From Lentisphaera marina (GTDB taxonomy: Bacteria; Verrucomicrobiota; Lentisphaeria; Lentisphaerales; Lentisphaeraceae): a DNA stretch of 64,000 bases. The notes under the pieces were generated by a model. It did no database searches. It saw only the letters and a program-made list of their open reading frames with translations, and was not told the DNA's origin. Below are positions 16,813-25,660 of the stretch, one piece after another. The translations under genes were made by a program, and so were the position numbers. The DNA lies in the NCBI RefSeq assembly GCF_028745505.1, contig NZ_JAQZZL010000001.1, positions 2,105,818 through 2,169,817 on the forward strand, read 5' to 3'. The first letter of the stretch is position 1. Each line of letters starts with the position of its first letter.

Positions 16813-18101
16813 GCCATGAGCTCCTTAATCGTTCCGCTACTATCGCCGTGACTATTGACCTTCACTCCAGAGGCCTGCAGCATGCTTAGCCATACATTGT
16901 TAAGTGGAGTATCTTTTTTAGCCGCAATATGCTGACCGAGTTTGAGATTTTTATTGCCGCCGGCAATTAATGTCGGGCAGTTATCCAAATGGTGAATTGA
17001 ACGGATATTAGAACCAAAAGCTAATAAGGTGTGATCAAAAAGACTTGATCCATCGGGTTCTTTCACTGCTTTAAGTTTATCCATAAGGCCAGCGAGAAGC
17101 TTAGAATGCGCCAAGTCGCGCTGTTGAGAGGCTTCCTCACGATCACCTGGAGAGTAATGACTCACATTGTGAGAACTTATTTCATAGCCAAGGCTGTTTA
17201 ATAAAGCTTGTCCTGGGAGACGATAAGTCAGCACACGCGTATTATCGGTTTGAATAGCGGCCACCATGAGGTCGTACATGACTTTGATTTCATCTACACC
17301 CTCTAGACCAACCTTAGGCTCCGTGAGTGGCGCTGCTGTTTTTGGGACATCGAGCCACTTCTCATCTTTGGCGAGACGAGTTTCAATATCGCGAATCCCC
17401 TGGAAGTACTCGTCCAATTTATCTGTATCGCCTTTACTGAGCCCGCGCTGTACGCGCTTTGCATCCGTCAGTACGGCATCGAGAACACTGCGTTTCTTGG
17501 CTATAGCTTTCTGTCTTTCGGGTAAAGGCAAAGTATCATCTGAAAAGAGCGCATGAAAAAGTTTATCGGCACTATCCAAGCCCGCCACGGGCTTCCCCTG
17601 CTCATCCCATGCTAAGGAAAGACCTGGACCATGTCCTTCATTATTAGCGCGTTTACTATCTATCTGGATTGATGAAAAGCGCGTCTCCTGCCCAAATTGA
17701 CGAGCCGCCACCTGGTCCGCAGATATCGTATTATTAAATTTTTGCCCTGGTACCGCATAACGATTAGCACCTGTTAGCCAGAAAGTACTGCCCCAATGTG
17801 CTTCATTAGAAAACTGATGCTGACAACCCTGTATAATTGCCATTTCTTTCTTATGACGTTCTAGCGGTTTGAGTCCCTTAGATAATTTATAATCGGAACC
17901 CGTGTCACTAATATTGGGAAACCATGTTTTATTAGTCACACCAAAACCGATACTCATAAAAAGTAGACGTTTAGGGGGCGTACCTGGCTTTTTAATACGG
18001 CTAGAAGGTGAGCTATCGTAAGCAATTGACTCCAGGGCTGGCAAAGTGATCATAGCACCCGCACCTCGTAAAAAATGACGACGATTGATATTTGTCTTCA
18101 T
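16809..18101 (-). CDS. DUF1552 Tat-exported protein, copy 1
   Basis: 430 aa. Twin-arginine signal NINRRHFLRGAGAMITLPALE, then DUF1552 landmarks: KRLLFMSIGFGV, QGCQHQF, GANRYAVPGQ, GHGPGLSLAWDEQGKPVAGL, LDEYFQGIRDIETRL, HNVSHYSPGDREE and a C-terminal GDSSGTIKELMA. Related to DUF1501 and sulfatase/phosphatase-fold proteins; no function has been proven for the family. Always paired in this window with a DUF1592 heme protein. Ribosome site TAGGAATTACAC and a promoter element at 18132-18162 support the start. Confidence 0.9.
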   Translation of the reverse strand: MKTNINRRHFLRGAGAMITLPALESIAYDSSPSSRIKKPGTPPKRLLFMSIGFGVTNKTWFPNISDTGSDYKLSKGLKPLERHKKEMAIIQGCQHQFSNEAHWGSTFWLTGANRYAVPGQKFNNTISADQVAARQFGQETRFSSIQIDSKRANNEGHGPGLSLAWDEQGKPVAGLDSADKLFHALFSDDTLPLPERQKAIAKKRSVLDAVLTDAKRVQRGLSKGDTDKLDEYFQGIRDIETRLAKDEKWLDVPKTAAPLTEPKVGLEGVDEIKVMYDLMVAAIQTDNTRVLTYRLPGQALLNSLGYEISSHNVSHYSPGDREEASQQRDLAHSKLLAGLMDKLKAVKEPDGSSLFDHTLLAFGSNIRSIHHLDNCPTLIAGGNKNLKLGQHIAAKKDTPLNNVWLSMLQASGVKVNSHGDSSGTIKELMA

Positions 18102-18131
18102 GTGTAATTCCTATTTTATTCATATTTTTCC

Positions 18132-18162
18132 TACAATTATCTTGAGTTCATTAAATGTGACA
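18132..18162 (-). promoter_or_regulatory. TGTCA-N17-ATAATTGTA promoter element
   Basis: Minus-strand TTGTCAC, 17-base spacer, ATAATTGTA, ending 31 bases before the DUF1552 start. Confidence 0.65.
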
Positions 18163-18373
18163 AAAAGGACTTAAATTTTTAAATTTTATGGGGTACAATT
18201 TATGTATAGATATTTACCTGAGGCGCAAGGCATTATTTAAAGATCGCTGCCTTGGAGAATTAATAATCCTCAATCTTGAATTTAAATCGGCATTCTGAGT
18301 ATGATTAGCGGTTTCCGCATGGGAATGAGACGCAGTTTTATTCCGCACGCTAAAGCGTGGACGACAAACCTTG

Positions 18374-18474
18374 AGCGTAGCGGTCTTTCAGCGTAGCGGT
18401 CTTTCAGCGTAGCGGTCTTTCAGCGTAGCGGTCTTTCAGCGCAGCGATCTTTCAGCGCGTCAGCTCGGTCTTTC
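18374..18474. repeat. tandem array of a 16-bp unit abutting the sulfatase stop codon
   Basis: Unit AGCGTAGCGGTCTTTC: four exact copies (18374-18437), one with two changes (18438-18453), and a degenerate sixth ending at 18474, one base before the sulfatase stop. A short hairpin CACGCTAAAGCGTG lies just upstream (18346-18359); nearly the same hairpin occurs at 3146-3159. The unit is related to the GATCGCTTCGCTGCA repeats elsewhere in the window. The rest of 18163-18373 shows nothing else. Confidence 0.85.
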
Positions 18475-19884
18475 TCACATCGGCGCTATGCGCTCTGAGC
18501 CCACATCAGTTGTGTAGACAACGTGATTATTAAAGCTTTTTAAGATGAGGCTACTTTTGAGCTCGGCGTATTCAGGGTCATCCCAGAGATTATCAAATTC
18601 CCAGGGATCCTTTTCCAAATCGTAGAGCTCACCTAGATTCTTGTCGTGGTAAATAGAGATCTTATGATTGCCCTCGCGATACATGGTCGCGAAGGAACCA
18701 TCGCCACCGGTAAAGTTCATGTCCAGAGCGTCAAAATATTCACAGCGAACAGCATCTCGAATATGTTTGCCATCACAATCGCCTTTAAGAATCGGCATCA
18801 GTGACTGACCTTGGAAGTACTCAGGTTGATCAACACCAGCCACATCCAAAAGTGTTGCTGACATATCAAAGAGTTCAACGAGTCCATCTGCCACAAGATC
18901 TGATTTAAATTTAGCTGGGTAGCTTATGATGAGAGGAACTTTAACTAAGCCTTCGTAAAAACGGCAGCCCTTCCACATCAAACCGTGATCACCCAAGGTC
19001 TCACCGTGATCCGAAGTAAAAACAATAAGAGTGTTTTCTCTCTCGCCGATTTCCTCCAAATGATTGAGCAATCTCTCAAGCTGATCATCAATTTGAGAGA
19101 TCATGGCATAATAATTAGCCTGGGCTTGATGAGCATCATGCCCTTCAGGAGTTTTGATTTCTCCCTGGAAATCACAAACTGAGAGCTTTTCCTGTTGAGC
19201 TAAATCACTCTCACGAAAATAGGGTCCAGGCATGTCTTCTGCACTGAACTGACTGGCATACTCCTGCGGGGGAACGAAAGGAGGATGCGGATCGTAGATA
19301 TTGATATTGAGCATCCAAGGTTGATCAGCATCGCGTTTACCGTCAATAAAATCGATAGCCATATCAGTGGACCATTTTGTCTGGTGCAAATGCGGGCGTA
19401 CGCGTTCAGGTGAGTTCCTCATTTCATCTAGGTCCCCCCCCTGCTTTGTCACCCAATCGGCATAATCGTGACCACTCTCCCAATCATCGCGTGGAGCGTG
19501 AGAAAACTTCCAGAAAGAAAAGCCATCATCAAGTCTTGGCTCGGTTCTATGGCCAGAACTCAAGAGGTGAAATTTACCAATCATACCACAATCATAACCG
19601 CTGTCCGCAATCATCTTGGAAATTAAGGGTGGATGATTAAAAGTATCGTTACCATTGCGGGTATTATGAGCCCTGGAAGGATAGAGACCAGTCATGAAGC
19701 TAGAACGACTGGGTGTGCATATTGGGCTTTGGCAGTAGGTGTTTACAAAACTAACGCCCTCTTTAACGAGTTGGTCAATAGTTGGAGTTCGAACGTATTT
19801 ATTACCGAGAGCTGCGATGGTATCGAAACGCTGTTGGTCAGTGCAATACCAGAGAATGTTTGGACGTTTTTTAGACATTTTCAT
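18475..19884 (-). CDS. sulfatase without signal peptide (probably cytoplasmic)
   Basis: 469-aa type I sulfatase: NILWYCTDQQ metal site, CTPSR at 56-60 with SSFMTGLYPSR, GKFHLL, and FTSDHGETLGDHG as second metal site. Unlike the other complete sulfatases here, the protein begins directly with KMSKKRPNILW and has no signal peptide. It overlaps the end of tctA by 14 bases and is the last gene of a transporter operon. The natural inference is that a small sulfated compound is imported by the Tct system and desulfated inside the cell. ATG at 19884 or 19878 is possible. Confidence 0.88.
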   Translation of the reverse strand: MKMSKKRPNILWYCTDQQRFDTIAALGNKYVRTPTIDQLVKEGVSFVNTYCQSPICTPSRSSFMTGLYPSRAHNTRNGNDTFNHPPLISKMIADSGYDCGMIGKFHLLSSGHRTEPRLDDGFSFWKFSHAPRDDWESGHDYADWVTKQGGDLDEMRNSPERVRPHLHQTKWSTDMAIDFIDGKRDADQPWMLNINIYDPHPPFVPPQEYASQFSAEDMPGPYFRESDLAQQEKLSVCDFQGEIKTPEGHDAHQAQANYYAMISQIDDQLERLLNHLEEIGERENTLIVFTSDHGETLGDHGLMWKGCRFYEGLVKVPLIISYPAKFKSDLVADGLVELFDMSATLLDVAGVDQPEYFQGQSLMPILKGDCDGKHIRDAVRCEYFDALDMNFTGGDGSFATMYREGNHKISIYHDKNLGELYDLEKDPWEFDNLWDDPEYAELKSSLILKSFNNHVVYTTDVGSERIAPM

Positions 19885-21343
19885 CTTTCTTCATTTGTTT
19901 AATAAAAGGGACAACAAGCATAGCAATTGTCAATAAGAATAGAGTACAGGCTATGGGCTGCTTAAAAATGGGCATAAAACTGCCATTGTGACTCATCAAA
20001 GCCGTACCGAGATTCTCTTCTGCCATGGGCCAAAGAACAAAACCAATGATAAAGGGAGCGAGTGGAATCTTGAGCTTTCTCATAGCCAGGCCAACGAGAC
20101 AGAAAAAAAGCATGACCCAAACGTCGAACATGCGATTAGACAAACCATAGGAACCAATTACACAAAAGACAAGAATCGCCGGTATGAGGTAAGTTTTGGA
20201 GATCTTGGCGAGTTTGGAGAGCCATCCTACACTCAGAACCATCAAACCAATCATCATGATATTAGAAATCAGCATTGCTCCGGTTAAAGACCATACGTCG
20301 TCAGGGTGGCTGGTCATGAGTAATGGGCCAGGCTGAAGGCCGTGAATCACCATGCCGCCCAAAAGAATGGCATCGACCACACTACCAGGGATACCCATAG
20401 CTAATAAGGGAATAAGCGCCCCACCGACAGTTGCGTTGTTCGCAGATTCAGAGGCCACAATGCCCTCCTCACTACCTTTACCGAATTTCTCTGGCTCCTT
20501 GGATGATTTTTTAGCCAGAGTATAAGCCGTCACAGACCCCACATTGGCACCAATACCGGGAAGTACACCAATCCAGGTTCCCAACAGTGAAGACCTAAAA
20601 ATATTGACGCCATACTTTTTCCAATCGGCCAGCGACATCCACATGCCCGTGGGCTTAGCTGTAATTTCTTTGATCTCTCCATCTGTTTTTTTAAGCATAA
20701 TCACCACTTCGGAAACCGCATAAAGACCAATCATAACAGGAAGCAGTTTGAAGCCGTCATTCATTTCTGCATAGCCAAAAGTCAAACGTGATTCTCCACT
20801 TGAAGGAGAAAACCCCGGCATGGAAAATAACATGCCAATAAAGCCCGACAGCAGCCCCATGAGCATGGATTTTCCCACAAGGGCAATCAAAGCCATGGCC
20901 ATCATAATGAGCGCAAAGAAATCATAGGGTCCGAGGTGGTGTGCGAATTTCGCAACTGGTGCAGCAAGAGTCGCAAGAAAGATCCAGGAAATGAGCCCAC
21001 CCATCCCTGATGCACATATGCCAAGTCCTAAAGCCCTGCCTGGATTGCCACTGGCCGCCAAGGGGTAGCCATCTAAGGTGGTCATTATAGAAGATGGCGT
21101 ACCGGGCATTTTTAAGAGAGTTGCTGTGATGAGTCCACCACTGACAGAACCCACATACATGGCAATAAGTAAAGCTAAGGCATCGGTTCCATCCATAGCG
21201 AAAGTAAGTGGTAAACTTAGAGCAATGAGCATGGCACCGGTTAATCCGGGTATGGCTCCCACTACAATTCCCAGCCATGTGCCCAGGGCCAACAGCAGTA
21301 AAGTTGAAGGAGAAAAAAGGTATTGGAGAACTTCTGTATTCAT
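19871..21343 (-). CDS. tctA: tripartite tricarboxylate transporter, large permease TctA
   Basis: 490 aa, about 12 hydrophobic segments. Shows the TctA signatures GAIPGLTGAMLIALSLPLTF near the N-terminus and the symmetric second-half motif GVLPGIGANVGSVTAYTLAK. Large membrane subunit of a TTT-type secondary transporter that takes up carboxylates or other small organic acids with an extracytoplasmic binding protein. Starts 4 bases after the TctC-TctB fusion gene and overlaps the following sulfatase, so the three form one operon. Substrate unknown; a sulfated or carboxylated sugar breakdown product would fit. Confidence 0.93.
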   Translation of the reverse strand: MNTEVLQYLFSPSTLLLLALGTWLGIVVGAIPGLTGAMLIALSLPLTFAMDGTDALALLIAMYVGSVSGGLITATLLKMPGTPSSIMTTLDGYPLAASGNPGRALGLGICASGMGGLISWIFLATLAAPVAKFAHHLGPYDFFALIMMAMALIALVGKSMLMGLLSGFIGMLFSMPGFSPSSGESRLTFGYAEMNDGFKLLPVMIGLYAVSEVVIMLKKTDGEIKEITAKPTGMWMSLADWKKYGVNIFRSSLLGTWIGVLPGIGANVGSVTAYTLAKKSSKEPEKFGKGSEEGIVASESANNATVGGALIPLLAMGIPGSVVDAILLGGMVIHGLQPGPLLMTSHPDDVWSLTGAMLISNIMMIGLMVLSVGWLSKLAKISKTYLIPAILVFCVIGSYGLSNRMFDVWVMLFFCLVGLAMRKLKIPLAPFIIGFVLWPMAEENLGTALMSHNGSFMPIFKQPIACTLFLLTIAMLVVPFIKQMKKDENV

Positions 21344-21347
21344 AATA

Positions 21348-22664
21348 TTATCCTGGTAAATCCACGACTAAGACGCGTGTAAAAAGAAAAAAGAGGCCGA
21401 AAGACAGCACTAAAGAAAAGAATGCGAGAGGCAGGTATGCAGGTTTTTCTTTGCGGGTAATGATCAGTCCTAAGACAAAGACATAAGCACTGCTGACGAG
21501 TGGGTAGGAAAGTGAAGTGAGTGATAAAATACTCACGTAAATTGCGCTCAGCGCAAAAACTTTAATGGAAGTGAAATTCCAAATGCGCTCACTTGAACGT
21601 GAATTGGATTTTTGTAGAAAAGCTAAAACACTGAAGAAGGCGACAAAACCAAAAATCCATCTCTCAAAACGGGGAAGTACATCAATTTTACGCATGGAGA
21701 CTTCACTAATGGTTTTTTCACGCTCCACGAGCTCGGCACTCAAGTCCTGTCCTTTTAGGGTAGTGTCTTTAATCCAATTGCTCTTCATGAAACCCTGCAT
21801 GTCCTGAGAAGCCATGGCTTTTTCAATCACTTCTGCCATTTTGTTGCGAATTGCCTCAGGCGTGCCTTTGGGCATCCACCAAAAATTCATTATGGAAGAA
21901 TTGAGTTCGAAGCCCTGCTCAGCTGAAGTCGGTAGTTCCGGCAAGGCCGCCTGACGTTCATTGGAAAAAACGGCCAGAGCTTTGAGTCCACCATCTTTGT
22001 AGCGCAGGTATTCGTCGATTGAAAAGACACTCATATCAACATGGCCACCCATAATCGCTCCATAGCGCTCTGCACCGCCACCGTACTGTACGAAATTAAA
22101 CATGGCACCTTTATCCGTCTTCTCTAAAATAAGCCCAGCAAAATGACTTGGGGCACCTATGTTGGCAGCGAAATTTAAAGCATTGGGGGACTTCTTAGCT
22201 TCAGCCATAAGATCTTTTAATGATTCAAAGTGTGAATCACTTTTTACTGCAATAACATTTGGGCTCATTCCAGTTGCTGCAACGGCTTCAAAAGCCTCAG
22301 GTCCATAAGCAGCCTTGCCAGCGTGCTTTGCAGTAAGAATCCCTTCGTGAAGCATCAGCATAGTGTAGCCATCCGGACGTGCATTACGCACTCGACGGCT
22401 GCCAATTGTCCCACCGGCTCCACCCACATTAATCACAACGAGAGGCTGAGATAATAAATTATCTTTTTTAATAACGCGGATCAATTGGCGTGTAAAAGTA
22501 TCACTACTGCCACCCGCCCCGAAAGGCACGATAACTTTTACTGGTCTTTGAGGCCAGTTTTCAGCATTATCGGCACTTAAATTGAAGCATGCAAATAAAG
22601 CACTCAAACAAAAGATCTGACGCCATAATTTAGGCGATTTTGAAATTGGAAATTTTTGTATCAT
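21348..22664 (-). CDS. TctC-TctB fusion: solute-binding protein plus small permease
   Basis: 438 aa. Residues 1-31 form a signal segment; about 38-325 is a Bug/TctC-family solute-binding protein (RPVKVIVPFGAGGSSDTFTR, GGAGGTIGSRRV, PDGYTMLMLHEG). The rest (about 336-438) has four hydrophobic helices (about 336-351, 367-385, 389-403, 409-428), ending FFLFTRVLVVDLPG, the typical end of TctB (DUF1468) small permeases. In most bacteria TctC and TctB are separate, so this is a gene fusion that makes the transporter two polypeptides. No separate tctB is seen nearby. First gene of the operon, with a slightly imperfect promoter element upstream. Confidence 0.85.
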   Translation of the reverse strand: MIQKFPISKSPKLWRQIFCLSALFACFNLSADNAENWPQRPVKVIVPFGAGGSSDTFTRQLIRVIKKDNLLSQPLVVINVGGAGGTIGSRRVRNARPDGYTMLMLHEGILTAKHAGKAAYGPEAFEAVAATGMSPNVIAVKSDSHFESLKDLMAEAKKSPNALNFAANIGAPSHFAGLILEKTDKGAMFNFVQYGGGAERYGAIMGGHVDMSVFSIDEYLRYKDGGLKALAVFSNERQAALPELPTSAEQGFELNSSIMNFWWMPKGTPEAIRNKMAEVIEKAMASQDMQGFMKSNWIKDTTLKGQDLSAELVEREKTISEVSMRKIDVLPRFERWIFGFVAFFSVLAFLQKSNSRSSERIWNFTSIKVFALSAIYVSILSLTSLSYPLVSSAYVFVLGLIITRKEKPAYLPLAFFSLVLSFGLFFLFTRVLVVDLPG

Positions 22665-22748
22665 CCCTGCCCTCGTCCATTAAACCGAGAACTTTGATTT
22701 GAATCATAATACATTTTAGCAAAGCCTATTTAATTATAATAATTAAAC

Positions 22749-22779
22749 AAGGATTGTCGTAAAAAATTAAAAACTTACA
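22749..22779 (-). promoter_or_regulatory. TGTAA-N17-ACAATCCTT promoter-like element
   Basis: Minus-strand TGTAA (one mismatch to TGTCA), 17 bases ending ACG, then ACAATCC, 85 bases upstream of the TctC-TctB gene. Confidence 0.45.
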
Positions 22780-22853
22780 AAATAATTAAAAAAAATACAA
22801 CTTATTAAAAAGTGGACTAAACCCGCAGAAATTTAAGCCTGTTCTGGCGCTAT

Positions 22854-22892
22854 AAACAAAAAGGCATGTGAAACATGGGTTTCACATGCCTT
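22854..22892 (-). terminator. rho-independent terminator
   Basis: A 14-bp perfect stem (AAGGCATGTGAAAC and its complement) with a 4-base loop at 22861-22892. On the minus strand it is followed by a T-rich run (TTTTTGTTT). It lies 120 bases after the second DUF1592 gene and should end that operon. The rest of 22665-23011 holds only the promoter element. Confidence 0.8.
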
Positions 22893-23011
22893 ATAGAACT
22901 CTTAACTTGGCTTCGAACTATACTTATCGTCTCACACGCTGACTTAATATTCATAGAGAAATAGAGCCACTAAATAAGCTTAATTGACTCCATTATAAAA
23001 ACCTTTAAAGG

Positions 23012-25660
23012 CTACTTTTGTTTAAAAGCTTCACTACTCACCAAAGCGGCAATGAAGCTGCTCACTTGATAATCATTTTCTTTTGCGCTTGCCAGAACTT
23101 TATTAACCAAATCCTCATCTGTAAAACCGAAAGGACGTCCCAGTGCGTATTCGATAAGATGCTCAGTAAAACCTTTTGCAAAGTCCGCTTCGCGCTTCGC
23201 TATGATCTCGCGCAATTCAAAGTAATTGGCAAATTGCGGCCCTTTGTGAAGCGCTCCAGAAGTATCAATTTTATGACCATCTTTGGATTTTCTTTTATAC
23301 TTCCCGTGCTTGATGGCAAATTCCTTATCGCGCCACTTACCAATGGGGTCAAAATTCTCTAAACCAAAACCGATAGGGTCAATTTTGCGGTGACAACTGG
23401 CACATTGAGGTTCAGCCTGATGAGCTAAAAGTTTTTGACGCGTAGTGAGATTTGCCCCTTTCACATCAGAAAGTTGCGGTACATTTGCAGGTGCCGGTGG
23501 TGGTGGCTCATTGAGCAAATGACGCAGAACCCAGGCTCCGCGTTCCACGGGACTACTTTCTATGCCGTCACTACCCATGGCATTGATCGCGGCCATACCC
23601 AACAAACCACCTCGCGATGAACCTTGGGGTAAGCTAACTTTGCGATATTCATTGCCCGTTACACCTTCAATACCATAGAATGAAGCCATCAATGGATTGA
23701 TAATCACATAGTCACTATTGAGAAGCTTAGCAATTTGTCCTTCATTTTTATGGCGCATGAGGTAGGCAAAACTCTCGTAAACTTCTTTACGTGAAGCCTC
23801 GCGTGTTGCCTCGTCGAATTCACTGTAAACGGTGGTGTCGAACTGAAAAAAGTCGAGGCGTTCCATATCCAGCCACTGATGGAGAAAGCCGGAGACAAAC
23901 TTGTCTGCACGTGGATCTGCAATCAGTCGTGCAACCTGCTTATTTAATACTTCGGGATTACTGAGTTGCTTTTTTGCTGCTAGGCTCATGAGCTCACGAT
24001 CCGGAGGTGAACTCCAAAGAAAATAAGCCAGACGAATCGCCAACTCGCGGTCATTGAGTTTACGACGTCCCTCTTCAACACTTGGCTCGTTGAGGTAAAG
24101 AAAACCAGGAGACGCTAAAATGATGCTCAATGGCTCACGTATCGCTACATCAAAGGCATCGCCTGCGGCACGATTTTTTTCGAATAATTTGACCAAAGCA
24201 TAGAAATAGTCTTTGCCAGGTTTCTGACCGCGAAAGGCCTTGTAGATAAAGCGTAAGAAAATCTTTTTAACACGATCAGATTCAGATACGCCCTCTTGCG
24301 CCTCAAGCCACCAATCCATATATTTTGAGCTCTCTTCTTTGTGAGGACCGACTAACTCAAGCCAATCAACCCAAATAGCAGGTGGAATGCCGTAGCCATT
24401 TTTCTTTCTTTCGATAATATGTATTCCCCAGGCAGCTTTGAGGTTGTCGTTGTGCTGCTTCTCCTGAACGGCAAATTGTTTGGTAGTATTCATGCCTATT
24501 TCAATAGGCACTTCAATAATCTCAGGAGAATCCATGGTGCCATTGACATGACTTGTTGCAATGGGGGCTCCAGAAAGAAGACCTCTTTGCTGACCTGTTT
24601 CAACTTGGGGGTGACCAATATCAATAAAACGCCTTTCCGCAGGAGCATCATCAAGAGCTGCCGCACGAATTCTCAAAGTATATTTACCGGGCTGCAAGTT
24701 TTTTGACCCGATATCAATGCGTCCAATTCCATGCGCCTTCGCTAAATACAAACCGCTATCTCGTTGAGGCAAAGATGCAAAATGTTTATAAAGAGCTAAG
24801 TTGGCACGATCAATTGCAGGGTGAGCGCTAGACGCCGCCTGAGCATCTTTAAACCCATAGTCCTTGGCATTGGGAGCCCCCTTTAATAAGTTGGCACTTG
24901 AGTAAAGTGTCCTTGCATTAGCTTTCTTCTTACCTAGAATCTTATCAACGATCTCTTTATTCTGTGGATCTTTAGCTGCCTTATCCACACCAACTTGCCA
25001 TTTTCTGAATTGCTCCTGGCGATATGTAGCGCCTTTAATCAATTTATCTGCTTGTGGATTATAGACTTTCTCTGGCTCAACGCGATAAACTTTACTTGCT
25101 GAATTTGACTGACGAGCAAACATTTCATCAATGGCTAAACGACCTAATTTTAAATACTCTTTAAACTGATCACTGGAAATAAATAGTGAAGAACCCACCG
25201 TATCAAAGCGCCCGGCACTTTCGTCTGTGGGAAGTAGCTCCACATCAACAGTCGTACCAGTTAAAGCCTTGATTGTATTTTGATACTCACGGCGATTGAG
25301 TCGACTCATAGTGATATTTCCACCTGAATCAGACAAGGCTTTACGCGCAACAACCATGGTCTTTGACAAGTCATCCAAAAAGTCTGCTTTTTCTTGATTA
25401 TTCGGCTGCTTTTTATCTTCAGGCGGCATTTCACCTGCATTGATACTGTGAAGCACTTTTTGCCAGGTTTCGGCATCTTTGAGGTTTTGAATATTAAAGT
25501 CCAGATCCTCGAGATTCACCTTGCCCTCCTGTTTTTCCTCGCCATGGCAATTGAGGCAGTAGTTAGCCAAGAAGTCAAAGTTTTTTTCAGGAAGAACAGC
25601 TTTGTCAGCCTGAAGGCTGAAGGCACCCATCAGGCTTAAATAAGAGATAAATTTCTTCAT
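23012..25660 (-). CDS. DUF1592-type (PSCyt/PSD) heme protein, copy 2
   Basis: 882 aa, same domain order as copy 1: signal peptide, CLNCHGEEKQEG heme site near residue 36, RLNRREYQNTIKALTG (DUF1587), central region with IWVDWLELVGP, RLAYFLWSSPPDRELMSLA and FLHQWLDMERLDFFQF (DUF1592), RGGLLGMAAINAMGSDGIESSPVERG (DUF1588) with CASCH, and the LIEYALGRPFGFTDEDLV C-terminus (DUF1585). Closer to copy 3 (52373-55054) than to copy 1. ATG overlaps the DUF1552 stop by 4 bases. Probably periplasmic and redox-active; substrate unknown. Confidence 0.88.
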   Translation of the reverse strand: MKKFISYLSLMGAFSLQADKAVLPEKNFDFLANYCLNCHGEEKQEGKVNLEDLDFNIQNLKDAETWQKVLHSINAGEMPPEDKKQPNNQEKADFLDDLSKTMVVARKALSDSGGNITMSRLNRREYQNTIKALTGTTVDVELLPTDESAGRFDTVGSSLFISSDQFKEYLKLGRLAIDEMFARQSNSASKVYRVEPEKVYNPQADKLIKGATYRQEQFRKWQVGVDKAAKDPQNKEIVDKILGKKKANARTLYSSANLLKGAPNAKDYGFKDAQAASSAHPAIDRANLALYKHFASLPQRDSGLYLAKAHGIGRIDIGSKNLQPGKYTLRIRAAALDDAPAERRFIDIGHPQVETGQQRGLLSGAPIATSHVNGTMDSPEIIEVPIEIGMNTTKQFAVQEKQHNDNLKAAWGIHIIERKKNGYGIPPAIWVDWLELVGPHKEESSKYMDWWLEAQEGVSESDRVKKIFLRFIYKAFRGQKPGKDYFYALVKLFEKNRAAGDAFDVAIREPLSIILASPGFLYLNEPSVEEGRRKLNDRELAIRLAYFLWSSPPDRELMSLAAKKQLSNPEVLNKQVARLIADPRADKFVSGFLHQWLDMERLDFFQFDTTVYSEFDEATREASRKEVYESFAYLMRHKNEGQIAKLLNSDYVIINPLMASFYGIEGVTGNEYRKVSLPQGSSRGGLLGMAAINAMGSDGIESSPVERGAWVLRHLLNEPPPPAPANVPQLSDVKGANLTTRQKLLAHQAEPQCASCHRKIDPIGFGLENFDPIGKWRDKEFAIKHGKYKRKSKDGHKIDTSGALHKGPQFANYFELREIIAKREADFAKGFTEHLIEYALGRPFGFTDEDLVNKVLASAKENDYQVSSFIAALVSSEAFKQK

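Noticed and set aside
18374-18474. possible CRISPR array
   Set aside because: Units are contiguous 16-mers with no spacers.
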